In this document: positions 1-9,646 of the stretch, piece after piece
Layout: every line of letters begins with the position of its first letter
Numbering within the stretch: the stretch's first letter is position 1
DNA from: Desulfosudis oleivorans Hxd3
Lineage (GTDB): Bacteria; Desulfobacterota; Desulfobacteria; Desulfobacterales; Desulfosudaceae
Length of the DNA: 64,000 bases
Reading direction: 5' to 3'
Assembly: GCF_000018405.1 (NCBI RefSeq)
Contig: NC_009943.1
Span: 1,243,001 to 1,307,000 of the forward strand
The notes under the pieces: generated by a model
Databases searched by the model: none
What the model saw: only the letters and a program-made list of their open reading frames with translations
What the model was told of the DNA's origin: nothing
Program-made: the position numbers and the translations under genes

Positions 1-2456
1 TGGAAACGGGTAACAGCCTTCTGGCCTCCATGGGAATGGTGGCCCGTGATTTTTTTGCCATGGTGGAGGACCATCCCCACCAGGAGACCTCGCTGTTTGC
101 TCCTGCCGGGGAGACCACCATGCTGGCCTGCCTTCAGAACGATATTCTGGACCTGAAGGATGCGGCTGACCAGGAGCGGGTGCGGGTGGACGGAAATGAC
201 GCCTCTATGCAGATATCCGTCTGCCACAGCCCCATGCGGGAGGTAGAGGCGCTTCATGACAACCTGCTGGCCATGTTTGAGGCGGATGCCGGCCTATCGC
301 CCGAGGATGTGCTGGTCATGGCGCCGAACATGGAGGTGTACGCCCCCTATGTGGAAGCGGTGTTTGATGCCGGTGCCGACGATGGAGGACAGCGGGTCCC
401 TTACACGGTCACGGACCGCCGTTCAAAGTCGGGCAGCCCGGTGGTCAGGACTTTTCTGGGCCTGATGGACCTCTGGGAATCCCGCTTTGGAATATCCGCC
501 GTGCTTGAAATTCTGGAATCCGCCTTTGTCCGGGAGCGGTTCGATATCGGAGAGGCCGAGTTTTTTCGCATTTCCCAGTGGCTGGTCGATGCGGGCGTAC
601 GGTGGGGACTTGACGGTGCCTTCAAGACAGACCGGGACCTTCCCGAATTTTCTGAAAACACCTGGAAGCAGGGCATCGACAGCCTGGTGCTGGGATGCGC
701 CATGGCCGGGAAGGGTGAAATCCTTTTTGACGGCCTGCTGCCCTATGATCATATGGAGGGCAGTGACGTCGACAGCCTTGAAAAGTTTCTGGCGTTCTGG
801 CATGTGCTGCTCCGGTTTTACCGGCAGTGCGGCGGCGCCCACGCCCCGGGCCGGTGGCGACAGATACTGACCGCGCTGGTGGAGTCGATGTTTGCCGCGG
901 ACCCGGCCGTTGAGGCGGACCTTCAGGTGATAACCGATGCCCTGAACGCCCTTGGGGAAAGCGCGGCCCACGCCGGGTTTGACGGCCCGGTGGACCTCCC
1001 GGTGATCAGGGAATTTTTAAACCGCCGTTTCGAGGGCCAGGCCTACGGCGCGCCGTTTATTTCCGGCGGCGTCACCTTCTGCTCCATGCTGCCCATGCGC
1101 AGCATTCCCTTTGCCGTGATCTGTCTGCTGGGCATGAACGTGGACGATTATCCGCGGCAGACCTTTTCTCCCGGTTTTGACATGATTCGCAAACACCCCC
1201 GGCCCGGGGACCGCTCCAAGCGAAACGACGACCGGTACCTGTTTCTCGAGACCCTGCTGTCGGCCCGGCGGCGGCTCTACATCAGTTACGTGGGCCATGA
1301 TATGCGGGACAACAGTGACCGTCCGCCTTCGGTGCTGGTGGGCGAACTGTGCGACTACCTTCGGGAACGGTTCGACGCCGGCCCCTTGACCGACGTGGTG
1401 GAAAAGATCACCACCCACCACCGGCTTCAGCCTTTTCACCCGGACTATTTCTCCAGCGACACGCAAGCGCGGTTCAGCTATGCCGCTGATTATCTGGCCG
1501 CGGCCCGGCAGCTGGCCGGCGGCCGACCGGGTCGGCCGGCCGCACTGGAACCGGCGGTCCCGGTCCCTGACAACGCGGACCCCCAGACCATTGAGGTGGA
1601 GGACCTGTGCCGTTTTTTCGCCCACCCGGCCCGCTATTTTCTGACGCAGCGTCTTGGCCTGCGCGTCGCCGAGACCGACCGTATTCCGGAAGAGGCCGAA
1701 CCGTTTGAGGTGGCCGGGCTGGAGCGGTATGACATGGCCCGGCGGCTGGTAGAACGGCTGCTGGCTGAAGACCCGGCGGCACCACTGGAAAACGCGCTGC
1801 GGGCCAGCGGCATCCTGCCGCATGGTGAACCGGGAAAGCGACTGTTTGAACGGTTGAAAACCGGGGCCGCCGGCTTTGTCGCCGGTGTTCGGGCGGTGAC
1901 AGCCAATGGTGGCCTGGACCGCCGGGAGATACGGCTGGATATCAACGGCACCACCCTTTGCGGTACCCTGGATGGGATCGGTGAACAGGAGTGGTTCCGG
2001 TTTCGGTACGCAACGGCCCGGCCCGGTGATTTTATCACCAACTGGATCGCCCATCTGGCCTGGAGCGTGGACCAGGGCCGTGCCGGCTCAGGTCGGTTCG
2101 CGGCCAGGGATGGATGGTGGGCCTTTGATCCGGTGGATAACGGCCTGTCGATACTGGCGGCCCTGATTGAAATTTACCGGCAGGGACGCCTGCGCCCTCT
2201 CCATTTTTTCCCCCGCAGCGCTTTTGTCTATGCCGAAACCCTGCAAAAAAAAGGCAATGCGTCCATGGCCCTGGACCGGGCACTTCAGGCATGGCGGGGC
2301 AACGAACGGGTGGCCGGAGAAAAAGAGGACCCTTTTTACGCGCTCTGGTTTGCCGGGGACGATCCCTTGGACGATGAATTTGAAACCCTTTCCACGGCAG
2401 TGGTGACCCCGCTGCTGGCCTGCAGGAGACCGGATGGCCCGCCGCGAACCGTTTGA
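1..2456 (+). CDS. recC: RecC, exodeoxyribonuclease V gamma subunit (5' end outside window)
   Basis: RecC subunit of the RecBCD helicase-nuclease, which processes double-strand breaks and recognises Chi. The reading frame is open back to base 3 (codons for ETGNSLLAS precede the first ATG at 30), so the N-terminus lies upstream; at least 817 residues are visible against a usual 1000-1150. Visible RecC-like parts are the inactive helicase-like core (PFISGGVTFCSMLPMRSIPF, then LLGMNVDDYPR) and a C-terminal region around VEDLCRFFAHPARYFLTQRL that is typical of the RecC family. The stop overlaps the recB start by 23 bases, so the two are translationally coupled. Identification rests on these motifs and on the recC-recB-recD order. 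Confidence 0.93.
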   Translation, partial: ETGNSLLASMGMVARDFFAMVEDHPHQETSLFAPAGETTMLACLQNDILDLKDAADQERVRVDGNDASMQISVCHSPMREVEALHDNLLAMFEADAGLSPEDVLVMAPNMEVYAPYVEAVFDAGADDGGQRVPYTVTDRRSKSGSPVVRTFLGLMDLWESRFGISAVLEILESAFVRERFDIGEAEFFRISQWLVDAGVRWGLDGAFKTDRDLPEFSENTWKQGIDSLVLGCAMAGKGEILFDGLLPYDHMEGSDVDSLEKFLAFWHVLLRFYRQCGGAHAPGRWRQILTALVESMFAADPAVEADLQVITDALNALGESAAHAGFDGPVDLPVIREFLNRRFEGQAYGAPFISGGVTFCSMLPMRSIPFAVICLLGMNVDDYPRQTFSPGFDMIRKHPRPGDRSKRNDDRYLFLETLLSARRRLYISYVGHDMRDNSDRPPSVLVGELCDYLRERFDAGPLTDVVEKITTHHRLQPFHPDYFSSDTQARFSYAADYLAAARQLAGGRPGRPAALEPAVPVPDNADPQTIEVEDLCRFFAHPARYFLTQRLGLRVAETDRIPEEAEPFEVAGLERYDMARRLVERLLAEDPAAPLENALRASGILPHGEPGKRLFERLKTGAAGFVAGVRAVTANGGLDRREIRLDINGTTLCGTLDGIGEQEWFRFRYATARPGDFITNWIAHLAWSVDQGRAGSGRFAARDGWWAFDPVDNGLSILAALIEIYRQGRLRPLHFFPRSAFVYAETLQKKGNASMALDRALQAWRGNERVAGEKEDPFYALWFAGDDPLDDEFETLSTAVVTPLLACRRPDGPPRTV

Positions 2457-5400
2457 CATACTTTGTGCCGATCTCTCCGGCGGCATCACCACCCTGGTGG
2501 AGGCCAGTGCCGGCACGGGCAAGACCTATGCCATTGTGGGGCTGTTCCTGCGCCTGATTGCCGAGACCGACGCAGGGGTGGACAACATACTGGCGGTCAC
2601 CTACACCGAGGCCGCCACCCAGGAGCTGAAAGGAAAAATACGGACCGCCCTGCGAAAGGCGGCCACGGCTTTCAAAACAGGGACGATGAGCGGGGACCCG
2701 TTGATCGACGGGCTGCTGAAAAAGCGGGAAACAACGCGGGCGGTGGCGGCCCGCCGCCTGAAACGGGCACTGGAGGCCTTTGACCAGGCCGCCATCTTTA
2801 CCATTCACGGGTTCTGCAGCCGCATGCTGGGTGAGTTCGCTTTTGAAAGCGGGGTTCTGTTCGGCGCGGAAATGGTGACCAACCAGGATGAACTGGTGCA
2901 ACAGGTGGCCCGGGATTTCTGGCGCCAGCGTTTTTATGGCGCCTCCCCCCTGTTCCTCGACTATGCTGTGGGGGAAAAGGGGCTCTGCGTCGATACCTTC
3001 ACCCGCCTGCTGAACAACTGGATGGTGTTTCCCGACCTTCGCGTGGTGCCCGGCGCTGACGAGACCGTTGACACAGCGGCCCTGGAGGCGGCGTTTGCCG
3101 CCTCCCTGGAACAGGTGGCCGCGCAGTGGACGGCAGACAAAGCGGCGGTGCAGGAGATTCTGCTCAACAGCGGCGGTCTGCGCCGGAACCTGTATCGCGC
3201 TGACTGGCTCTCCGGCTGGTTTCTCCGGATGGACGCGTACGCGGGCCCGCGGGAAGGGCTTCCCTCCGAGTTTGAGCAGTTTAAAAAATTTACCACAACC
3301 GGTATTGCGGAGGGGACCAAATCAGGCGGCACCGTGGCCCATCACCCGTTTTTTGATACCTGCCAGCAGCACATGGAGATCCGGCAAGCCCTGACCGGGG
3401 CTTTTGACCGGCGCATCGCCGTGGAAAAGAGCCGTTTTCTGGGCGAAGCGCGAAAGGCCCTGGACGCGCAAAAGCAGCGGCTGAACATTCGCTATTTTGA
3501 CGATCTGCTGCTCAATCTGGACCGGGTACTGGTCTCGGATGCCCGCACCGGGCTCATTGAAAAGGCGCGACACCGGTACCGGGCCGTGCTGATCGATGAG
3601 TTCCAGGACACCGACCCCCTGCAGTACCGTATTTTTTCGTCCCTGTTTCAGGGGGCGTCCGCCCTTTTTTTTATCGGTGATCCAAAACAGGCCATCTACG
3701 GGTTTCGGGGCGCTGATGTGTTTGCCTACCTGGAGGCGGTACCGGGAGTGGATGTCGCCTGCACGCTGGCGGAGAACTGGCGTTCCCGTGCCGGCCTGGT
3801 GACGGGCGTCAACACCCTGTTCCAGGCGGTAGCCGCGCCGTTTGTGTTTGACGAGATCAATTTTGCTCCGGCGGCGCCGGCATCCGGCGCTCAGATTCCC
3901 CGCCTGACCATTGATGGGAACGAGCCCGCCGCCCTGGAGCTGCGCCTGATGGAGAGTGATGACTTTTCCACAAAAACCCAAAAAGCGGCCTGGATACAAC
4001 TGGTGGCTAGGGATACGGCGGCCCAGGCGGCCCGGCTGGTGGCCCTGGGCCGGGAACAGAAGGCGTGGCTGGGGGACCGGCCCCTGGCGGCCGAGGACAT
4101 GGCCATCCTGGTGCGCAGGAACACCGAGGCCATCCTGGTCCAGGAGGCCCTTTCAAGGCTTAATGTACACAGCACCATCCTGAAGGCCGGCGACCTGTTT
4201 GGATCCCACGAGGCCTTCGAGATGCAGGTGCTGCTCTCCGCCGTGGCGTTTGCCCATGATCTCTCTCTGGTCAAGGGGGCCTGCGCCACCCAAATGATGG
4301 GCCACGATGCCCGGCGCATCGCCGGCCTGTCGCTGGAAGCAGACACGACGGACCCGGTGGTGGAGCGCTTTCTGTCATACCGGGATCTGTGGCGGCGCCA
4401 CGGTTTCATGAAGATGTTTTCCCGGCTGTTGCGCAGGGAGGAAGTGCTGCCCCGGCTCATGGCGTTTCCGGACGGAGAGCGGCGCTGTACAAACCTTTTT
4501 CACCTGGCCGAACTGCTTCACAGAACAGCCCTGGAGGCCCACTACGGCCCGGAACGGCTGGTCCGCTGGCTCATGCGGCAGCGGACCGGCCTTCAGGGCC
4601 GGAACGAAGAGCACCAGCTGCGGCTGGAGAGTGACGACAGCGCGGTCAAGATCATCACCATTCACAAGAGCAAAGGGCTTGAATATCCGGTCACCTTCTG
4701 TCCGTACTTATGGACCGGAACGCCCAGGACCGCCGGAGGAGATGGCGTGGCCTGCCACGAACCCCGGGAAGATGGGAGCTTGTCCATGGTGCTTGACCTG
4801 CGGTCCGGTGACGCCGAGGGTGTGGCGGACCGGCGGGAGAGATGGTACCGGGAGACCCTTTCGGAAAACATGCGGCTGCTTTACGTGGCCCTGACCCGGG
4901 CGAAAAACCAGTGCTATGTTTCGGTGGTGCCGGAGAAGGCCGACGGCTCTCCTCTGGCCGCGCTGCTGGGAACCGGGGAGGCGGGCATCTCGGCCGACGC
5001 CCTGGAAAGAGTGGCCGGACAATCCGGCGGATCCATTCACGTCACACGGGTAGGGCCGGCGGATCTGCATGCCGCCCCCCTGTCGGCGGAGGACGGCGGG
5101 GCCGAAGCGAAGCTTTCCTGCCGGCGATTTCCCGGAACCATTGCCGCGGATTGGCGGGTGGCCAGTTTTTCCGCCATGCGGCGATCTTTTTCCGGAACGG
5201 AAGCAGACCACGTGGCCGCCGATGATGGGGGAGTGACGCCCGACCCTGAGTTGCTCTCCGCCCCTTATACCGGCATCGCACAGTTCCCGGCCGGCGCCAG
5301 AGCCGGTCTGTTCATGCACGAGGTGTTTGAATACCTGGATTTTACCAATGCGGACCCGGTTTATCGTGAGGAACTTGTCTCCCGGGAACTGTCCCGTTAC

Positions 5401-6045
5401 AATTTTGACCGGCAGTGGCGTGGCCCGGTGTGTGACATGGTGGACCGGGTGCTTTCCACGCCCCTGCCCCCGGTGTCCGGCGGCGAGGGTGTCCGGCTGG
5501 ACTCGGTGCCCATGGATTGCCGCATCAACGAACTGGAGTTTTTTTTCCCGTTGCGGTCTGTTTCTCCGGAGAGCCTGGCCGCCGCCTACCGGCAGGCAGG
5601 GGCCGGGCCTGGGAACGACCGGTTTTCCCATGCGCTGAAAGCCCTGGCATTTTCACCGGCCAGGGGGGTGATGCGGGGGTTTGTCGACCTTGTTTTTTTC
5701 AGCGCCGGCCGGTATTTCATCGTTGACTGGAAGTCCAACCTTCTGGGACCGAATCCTGAATCTTACAGTCAGACCCGTTTGCGGGAAGTGATGGAAAAGG
5801 AGTTCTACCTGCTTCAGGCCCACCTGTATGCCGTGGCCCTGAACCAGTATCTTTCCGCACGGCTGCCGGCATACGATTATGCGTCCGATTTCGGCGGGGT
5901 CTATTACGTGTTTCTGCGCGGTGTGGATCCGGCTGCCGGGCCGGACTACGGTATTTACCGGGAAACGCCTTCCGTGGAGTTGATGCGTGCCCTGACACGG
6001 TGCCTGCTCGAAACGGTATCCGCAAAGAAAGGGGAGGGGCGTTAG
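2434..6045 (+). CDS. recB: RecB, exodeoxyribonuclease V beta subunit
   Basis: Helicase-nuclease subunit of RecBCD, 1203 residues, the normal RecB length. An SF1 helicase domain starts with Walker A (EASAGTGKT, about residues 24-32), followed by TYTEAATQELK, the Walker B region VLIDEFQDTDPLQYRIF, GDPKQAIYGFRGAD, IHKSKGLEYP and LYVALTRAKNQCYV. The C-terminal RecB nuclease domain is recognisable near residue 1096 by FIVDWKSN, with the catalytic D..K pair intact and an upstream Glu-rich segment. The ATG at 2434 lies inside the 3' end of recC, and recD follows after one base. The helicase and nuclease motifs look intact, so an active enzyme is expected. Confidence 0.96.
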   Translation: MARREPFDILCADLSGGITTLVEASAGTGKTYAIVGLFLRLIAETDAGVDNILAVTYTEAATQELKGKIRTALRKAATAFKTGTMSGDPLIDGLLKKRETTRAVAARRLKRALEAFDQAAIFTIHGFCSRMLGEFAFESGVLFGAEMVTNQDELVQQVARDFWRQRFYGASPLFLDYAVGEKGLCVDTFTRLLNNWMVFPDLRVVPGADETVDTAALEAAFAASLEQVAAQWTADKAAVQEILLNSGGLRRNLYRADWLSGWFLRMDAYAGPREGLPSEFEQFKKFTTTGIAEGTKSGGTVAHHPFFDTCQQHMEIRQALTGAFDRRIAVEKSRFLGEARKALDAQKQRLNIRYFDDLLLNLDRVLVSDARTGLIEKARHRYRAVLIDEFQDTDPLQYRIFSSLFQGASALFFIGDPKQAIYGFRGADVFAYLEAVPGVDVACTLAENWRSRAGLVTGVNTLFQAVAAPFVFDEINFAPAAPASGAQIPRLTIDGNEPAALELRLMESDDFSTKTQKAAWIQLVARDTAAQAARLVALGREQKAWLGDRPLAAEDMAILVRRNTEAILVQEALSRLNVHSTILKAGDLFGSHEAFEMQVLLSAVAFAHDLSLVKGACATQMMGHDARRIAGLSLEADTTDPVVERFLSYRDLWRRHGFMKMFSRLLRREEVLPRLMAFPDGERRCTNLFHLAELLHRTALEAHYGPERLVRWLMRQRTGLQGRNEEHQLRLESDDSAVKIITIHKSKGLEYPVTFCPYLWTGTPRTAGGDGVACHEPREDGSLSMVLDLRSGDAEGVADRRERWYRETLSENMRLLYVALTRAKNQCYVSVVPEKADGSPLAALLGTGEAGISADALERVAGQSGGSIHVTRVGPADLHAAPLSAEDGGAEAKLSCRRFPGTIAADWRVASFSAMRRSFSGTEADHVAADDGGVTPDPELLSAPYTGIAQFPAGARAGLFMHEVFEYLDFTNADPVYREELVSRELSRYNFDRQWRGPVCDMVDRVLSTPLPPVSGGEGVRLDSVPMDCRINELEFFFPLRSVSPESLAAAYRQAGAGPGNDRFSHALKALAFSPARGVMRGFVDLVFFSAGRYFIVDWKSNLLGPNPESYSQTRLREVMEKEFYLLQAHLYAVALNQYLSARLPAYDYASDFGGVYYVFLRGVDPAAGPDYGIYRETPSVELMRALTRCLLETVSAKKGEGR

Positions 6046-6046
6046 A

Positions 6047-7876
6047 GTGGACGGATATCGGGATATTCAGGCGGCAATGCCGATGCTCGGTGAACTGGAT
6101 CGCCGGTTCGGCGAACTCCTGACGGCCCTTGATCCCGGCGGCGGGAAAGAGCTGTTTCTGGCCGCTGCCCTTACCCTCTGGCACACGCGCAGGGGGCATG
6201 TCTGTTTTGATCTTAATCGGGCAGACGCCTTTCTGACGGACGGCCTTGACGGCGTTTCCCTTCCCGACGGCCGCCAGTGGGCTGACATCCTGTCCCGAAG
6301 CGCGGTGGTGGCCCGGCCCGGCGGCGACCCGGCCCCTCTTGTTCTGGACGGAGAAGGACGGCTGTACCTGCACCGGTACTGGGCCTATCAGGAGCAACTG
6401 GCCGATTTTATCCGTTCCCGGGCCGGTATTATTCGAAAGGTGGACGCACACCGGTTGAAGGAGGGCCTTACCCGGTGGTTTCCCGGCCAGGGGCCCGGCA
6501 ACGGCCCGGACATGCAGCGTGTGGCGGCCGTATCGGCACTGACCCATGATTTTTCTGTGATCACCGGCGGCCCGGGTACGGGAAAGACCCTTACCGCGGC
6601 ACGAATTCTGGCCCTGCTGGCAGAACAGGCCGAGAACCGGCCCCTGGCAGCCGTTTTGACCGCGCCCACGGGAAAGGCCGCGGCCCGCCTGGGTGAGGCG
6701 ATGTCTACGCTGCGCGGAGCCGTCCCGGGTCCGGCATCTGAAAACCGGCTGGAGGTCCGGGCCTGTACCATTCATCGCCTGCTGGGAGCCCTTCCGGGAA
6801 CAACGGTTTTCCGGCATCATCGTCACAACCCCATTGCCGCCGACGTGGTGGTGGTGGACGAAGCCTCCATGGCGGATGTCGCCCTCATGGCAAAGATGGT
6901 GGATGCCTTGCCCGATCACTGCCGGCTGATACTGGTGGGGGACAAAGACCAGCTTGCCTCGGTGGCGGCAGGGTCGGTGTTTGCCGATATCTGCGGCGCG
7001 GCGGGGAGAAACCGGTTTTCCGCTGATTTTCTTCAGGCCCTTGAAGCAGCCGGGGTGCTGACCGGAGGGATGAAGGCCTTTCCTGCGGGCACCGCCCGCC
7101 TGGCCGGCAACGTGGTGCACCTTGAAACGGTTTATCGCTTTGAACACCGGGGCGGCATGGAAATGGTGAGCCGGCTGGTGCGGGAAGGGGCGGCCGGTGA
7201 AATTGTGGAAGCCCTGGCGACCCCCGGCCATCAGGATGTCACATGGACAGCTCCGGACCAGGAAGAGTGGCGGGAACGACTGGCACGGACCGTGACGGCC
7301 TGGGTAAAAGACTGCCTGTCGGTGTCGGCGAATCCGGAAATGGTGCTTGACCGGCTGGGGTCGTTTCGCGTACTGTGCGCTTTGCGCGAAGGGCCTGCCG
7401 GCGCCCTGGCCCTTAACCGGTCTGTCGAACACTCTCTTCAACGGGCAGGGGTTGTGGCTTCAGGCCGGCTGTGGTATGCGGGTCGTCCGGTAATGGTGCT
7501 GAAAAACGACTATTCCCTGGAGTTGTTTAACGGCGATGTCGGTATCACTTTGTGGGACGGCGATCGGCTGAGCGTCTTTTTCAAAGACGACCGGGGCGGG
7601 GTGAGAAAATTTCATCCCGGCCGCATTCCCGAACATGAAACCGTTTATGCCATGACGGTTCACAAGGGCCAGGGCTCGGAGTTTGAAAAGGTGGTGTTTG
7701 TGATGCCGGACAGGGACGGCCCGGTGTTGACCCGTGAGCTTGTGTACACGGCCCTGACCCGTGCCAGATCCCATATTGAAATTATCGGGAAAAAGGATAT
7801 TATTGAGGCGGCCGTGTCCCGATCGGTTTCAAGACGGTCCGGCCTTGTGGAGGCAATCAATAACGACCAGGACTAA
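6047..7876 (+). CDS. recD: RecD, exodeoxyribonuclease V alpha subunit
   Basis: 5'-3' SF1 helicase subunit of RecBCD, 609 residues, normal for RecD. Translation starts at GTG 6047, one base after the recB stop, with a GGGGAGGGG ribosome-binding site inside the recB end. Motifs in order: ITGGPGTGKTLTA (Walker A, about residue 175), APTGKAAARL, VVVDEASMADVALM (Walker B), LVGDKDQLASV, AMTVHKGQGSEF and LVYTALTRARSHIEIIG. The recCBD order with overlapping ends indicates one operon; rpiB follows 15 bases later and may be read through. Confidence 0.95.
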   Translation: MDGYRDIQAAMPMLGELDRRFGELLTALDPGGGKELFLAAALTLWHTRRGHVCFDLNRADAFLTDGLDGVSLPDGRQWADILSRSAVVARPGGDPAPLVLDGEGRLYLHRYWAYQEQLADFIRSRAGIIRKVDAHRLKEGLTRWFPGQGPGNGPDMQRVAAVSALTHDFSVITGGPGTGKTLTAARILALLAEQAENRPLAAVLTAPTGKAAARLGEAMSTLRGAVPGPASENRLEVRACTIHRLLGALPGTTVFRHHRHNPIAADVVVVDEASMADVALMAKMVDALPDHCRLILVGDKDQLASVAAGSVFADICGAAGRNRFSADFLQALEAAGVLTGGMKAFPAGTARLAGNVVHLETVYRFEHRGGMEMVSRLVREGAAGEIVEALATPGHQDVTWTAPDQEEWRERLARTVTAWVKDCLSVSANPEMVLDRLGSFRVLCALREGPAGALALNRSVEHSLQRAGVVASGRLWYAGRPVMVLKNDYSLELFNGDVGITLWDGDRLSVFFKDDRGGVRKFHPGRIPEHETVYAMTVHKGQGSEFEKVVFVMPDRDGPVLTRELVYTALTRARSHIEIIGKKDIIEAAVSRSVSRRSGLVEAINNDQD

Positions 7877-7891
7877 GCAGACGGAGAGATC

Positions 7892-8338
7892 ATGAACATC
7901 ATCATTGCAAGCGACCATGCCGGTTTCCGGACAAAAAGGGACATTATTGACTATCTTCGCCGCAACCATGCCACCTGGGAGGTGACCGACCTGGGGCCGG
8001 AAGACGACGCGCCGGTGGATTATCCGATATACGCCCACATGGTGGCAAGCGCCGTGGCAGCCGGGGACTACCGGCGCGGCATTCTCATCTGCGGCAGCGG
8101 CATCGGCATGTCCATGATGGCCAACCGGTTCCAGGGGGTGCGGGCCGCCCTGTGCGTGACGCCCCAGATGGCCGAACTGAGCCGGCAGCACAACCGGTCC
8201 AACGTGCTGTGCCTGGCCGGTCGGCTGGTGGAGCTGGAGGAAAACATTCAGATCGTCAATACGTGGCTGAATACCGACTATACGGACGAGGCCCGGCACA
8301 CCCGGCGCTACCGGCTGATGGATCTGCTGCAAAGCTGA
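7892..8338 (+). CDS. rpiB: Ribose 5-phosphate isomerase B
   Basis: RpiB/LacAB-family isomerase interconverting ribose 5-phosphate and ribulose 5-phosphate; 148 residues, the family's usual size. Visible are the N-terminal substrate-binding ASDHAG (Asp8-His9), the active-site cysteine Cys67 in ILICGSGIGMSMMAN, the phosphate-binding Arg in the following GVRAALC strand, and the catalytic-base His100 in SRQHNRSN. The ATG at 7892 has an ACGGAGAGA ribosome-binding site. It lies 15 bases after recD on the same strand and ends 40 bases from the convergent CheC-like gene. Confidence 0.94.
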   Translation: MNIIIASDHAGFRTKRDIIDYLRRNHATWEVTDLGPEDDAPVDYPIYAHMVASAVAAGDYRRGILICGSGIGMSMMANRFQGVRAALCVTPQMAELSRQHNRSNVLCLAGRLVELEENIQIVNTWLNTDYTDEARHTRRYRLMDLLQS

Positions 8339-8378
8339 CCCGGATCAGTCTTATTCCCGGAATTGTAAATTCAGATGG

Positions 8379-9050
8379 TTAATCCTCGTACTGACTGATG
8401 AAGGCATGAAGGGCGGTTTTCAGCCAGCCGACCGAATCCTGGTTGGTCATCACCAGCAACAGGCCGTTGATGTCCTGCTGGTCGAACTGGAAGAGGGTCT
8501 TCATGACAATGGCCGTCTGCTCGGTGCCGAAGTGCTTGAGCAGGAAATCAAAATCGGGGTTGTCAAGGGTGAGCAGCTCGGGCGGCGTGTAGGAAACAAC
8601 CGTGTTGAGAAGGTCTGAGATTTTGCCCACGCAGGCCCCGATCAGAATATTGCTGATTTCCAGGAGCAGACCGCGCTTGAGGGTCTCGATCTCCACCGCG
8701 TTCATGGAAGGGTCGGGATCCCGGTAGGAAACGTTTAAGAACTTGCTTAAAATCCGCTCCGTGCCCCGGGGCAGAAACAGCAGGCCGGATCCGTTAAAAT
8801 CACCCCAGAACTTCTGGCCGGTGACGCTGTTCCGGGCACCGTGATTGATGGTTTCGCTCAGGTAGGTCGGCAGCGCGTTAAAGTTCAGCACCTGGACATC
8901 CGGCACGCTCAGGATGACCTGAATATCGATCAGTTCGGCCAGGTCCGCCGTGGCATTGCCAAAGGCGATGTTCATGACCTCCTGAAGAATGTCCCGCTCT
9001 TCTTCTGAAAAAAAGTCGCTCCGCGGCCCCCCCGCTCCCCCGTTATTCAT
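8379..9050 (-). CDS. CheC-family phosphatase
   Basis: CheC/CheX/FliY-type phosphatase, 223 residues, expected to remove phosphate from a CheY-like receiver in the cytoplasm. Both active-site helices are present. The first reads DILQEVMN with a downstream Pro (D-x3-E-x2-N pattern), and the second is LLLEISNILIGACVGK. Having two intact sites matches CheC rather than a one-site variant. It is the second gene of a pair: its start (ATG 9050) overlaps the end of the receiver gene by 8 bases, so the receiver is the likely substrate. No other chemotaxis genes are seen nearby, so the pair may act on a non-motility output. Confidence 0.85.
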   Translation of the reverse strand: MNNGGAGGPRSDFFSEEERDILQEVMNIAFGNATADLAELIDIQVILSVPDVQVLNFNALPTYLSETINHGARNSVTGQKFWGDFNGSGLLFLPRGTERILSKFLNVSYRDPDPSMNAVEIETLKRGLLLEISNILIGACVGKISDLLNTVVSYTPPELLTLDNPDFDFLLKHFGTEQTAIVMKTLFQFDQQDINGLLLVMTNQDSVGWLKTALHAFISQYED

Positions 9051-9426
9051 TGCTTTCCCTCAGTGCCTGTTCCGCTTTTTCCAGAGCCTCTTCGATGACC
9101 TGGGCTTTGGCCGGTTTTTTGAGCAGTGTAAAAGCGCCCAGCGCCATGACGTTTGAAATGGACTTGGGCTGCACGTCGGCCGTCATTACGATGACCATGG
9201 CCCTGCCATCGAATTTCCGAATCTCCTCAAGAGCCGTGTAGCCGTCGATGCCGGGCATGGTCAGGTCCATGAAAACGATTTCGGGCTTCAGTATCTGGTA
9301 CTTCTTGATGCCGTCTTTGCCGTCGACCGCTTCAAAAATTTCATACCCCTTGTTTTTTGGAATGGAGTTTTTGAGCATTTTGCGGGCCACAGGGGAGTCG
9401 TCCACAATCAATATCTTTTCAATCAT
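9043..9426 (-). CDS. Single-domain CheY-like response regulator
   Basis: Stand-alone receiver domain of 127 residues. Acidic pair Asp9-Asp10 (ILIVDDSPVA), phosphoacceptor Asp54 (VFMDLTMPGIDGY), switch Thr82 (VIVMTADV) and Lys104 (LLKKPAK) are all present; there is no output domain. I chose ATG 9426 because an AAAGGT ribosome-binding site lies about 8 bases upstream. ATG 9432 is too close to that site, and a longer frame to 9504 has no support. It overlaps the CheC-like gene, which probably dephosphorylates it. The cognate kinase is not in the neighbourhood. Confidence 0.88.
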   Translation of the reverse strand: MIEKILIVDDSPVARKMLKNSIPKNKGYEIFEAVDGKDGIKKYQILKPEIVFMDLTMPGIDGYTALEEIRKFDGRAMVIVMTADVQPKSISNVMALGAFTLLKKPAKAQVIEEALEKAEQALRESNE

Positions 9427-9646
9427 GTCCATAGACCTTTGTATATTATTAATAACCTGTCTGCGGAAACATGCCGCACGAAAAAGGCTTGACCCACGGG
9501 TCAATATATTAGGTAACCTATTTTATTTTATGGAAAGAGTCAAGATGAAACCTGAAAAAAGCGGCGCATCCGTTCAGGGCTGTCCGTGTGAACAGGTAAT
9601 GGTGGGGCCGTGGGAAAGAGGAAAGAAGAAATAAGGGATATGCGGG

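Noticed and set aside
5717-7441. 574-residue open frame antisense to recB/recD
   Set aside because: Low-complexity His/Arg/Gly/Pro composition typical of GC-rich antisense shadows; the plus-strand genes have all family motifs.
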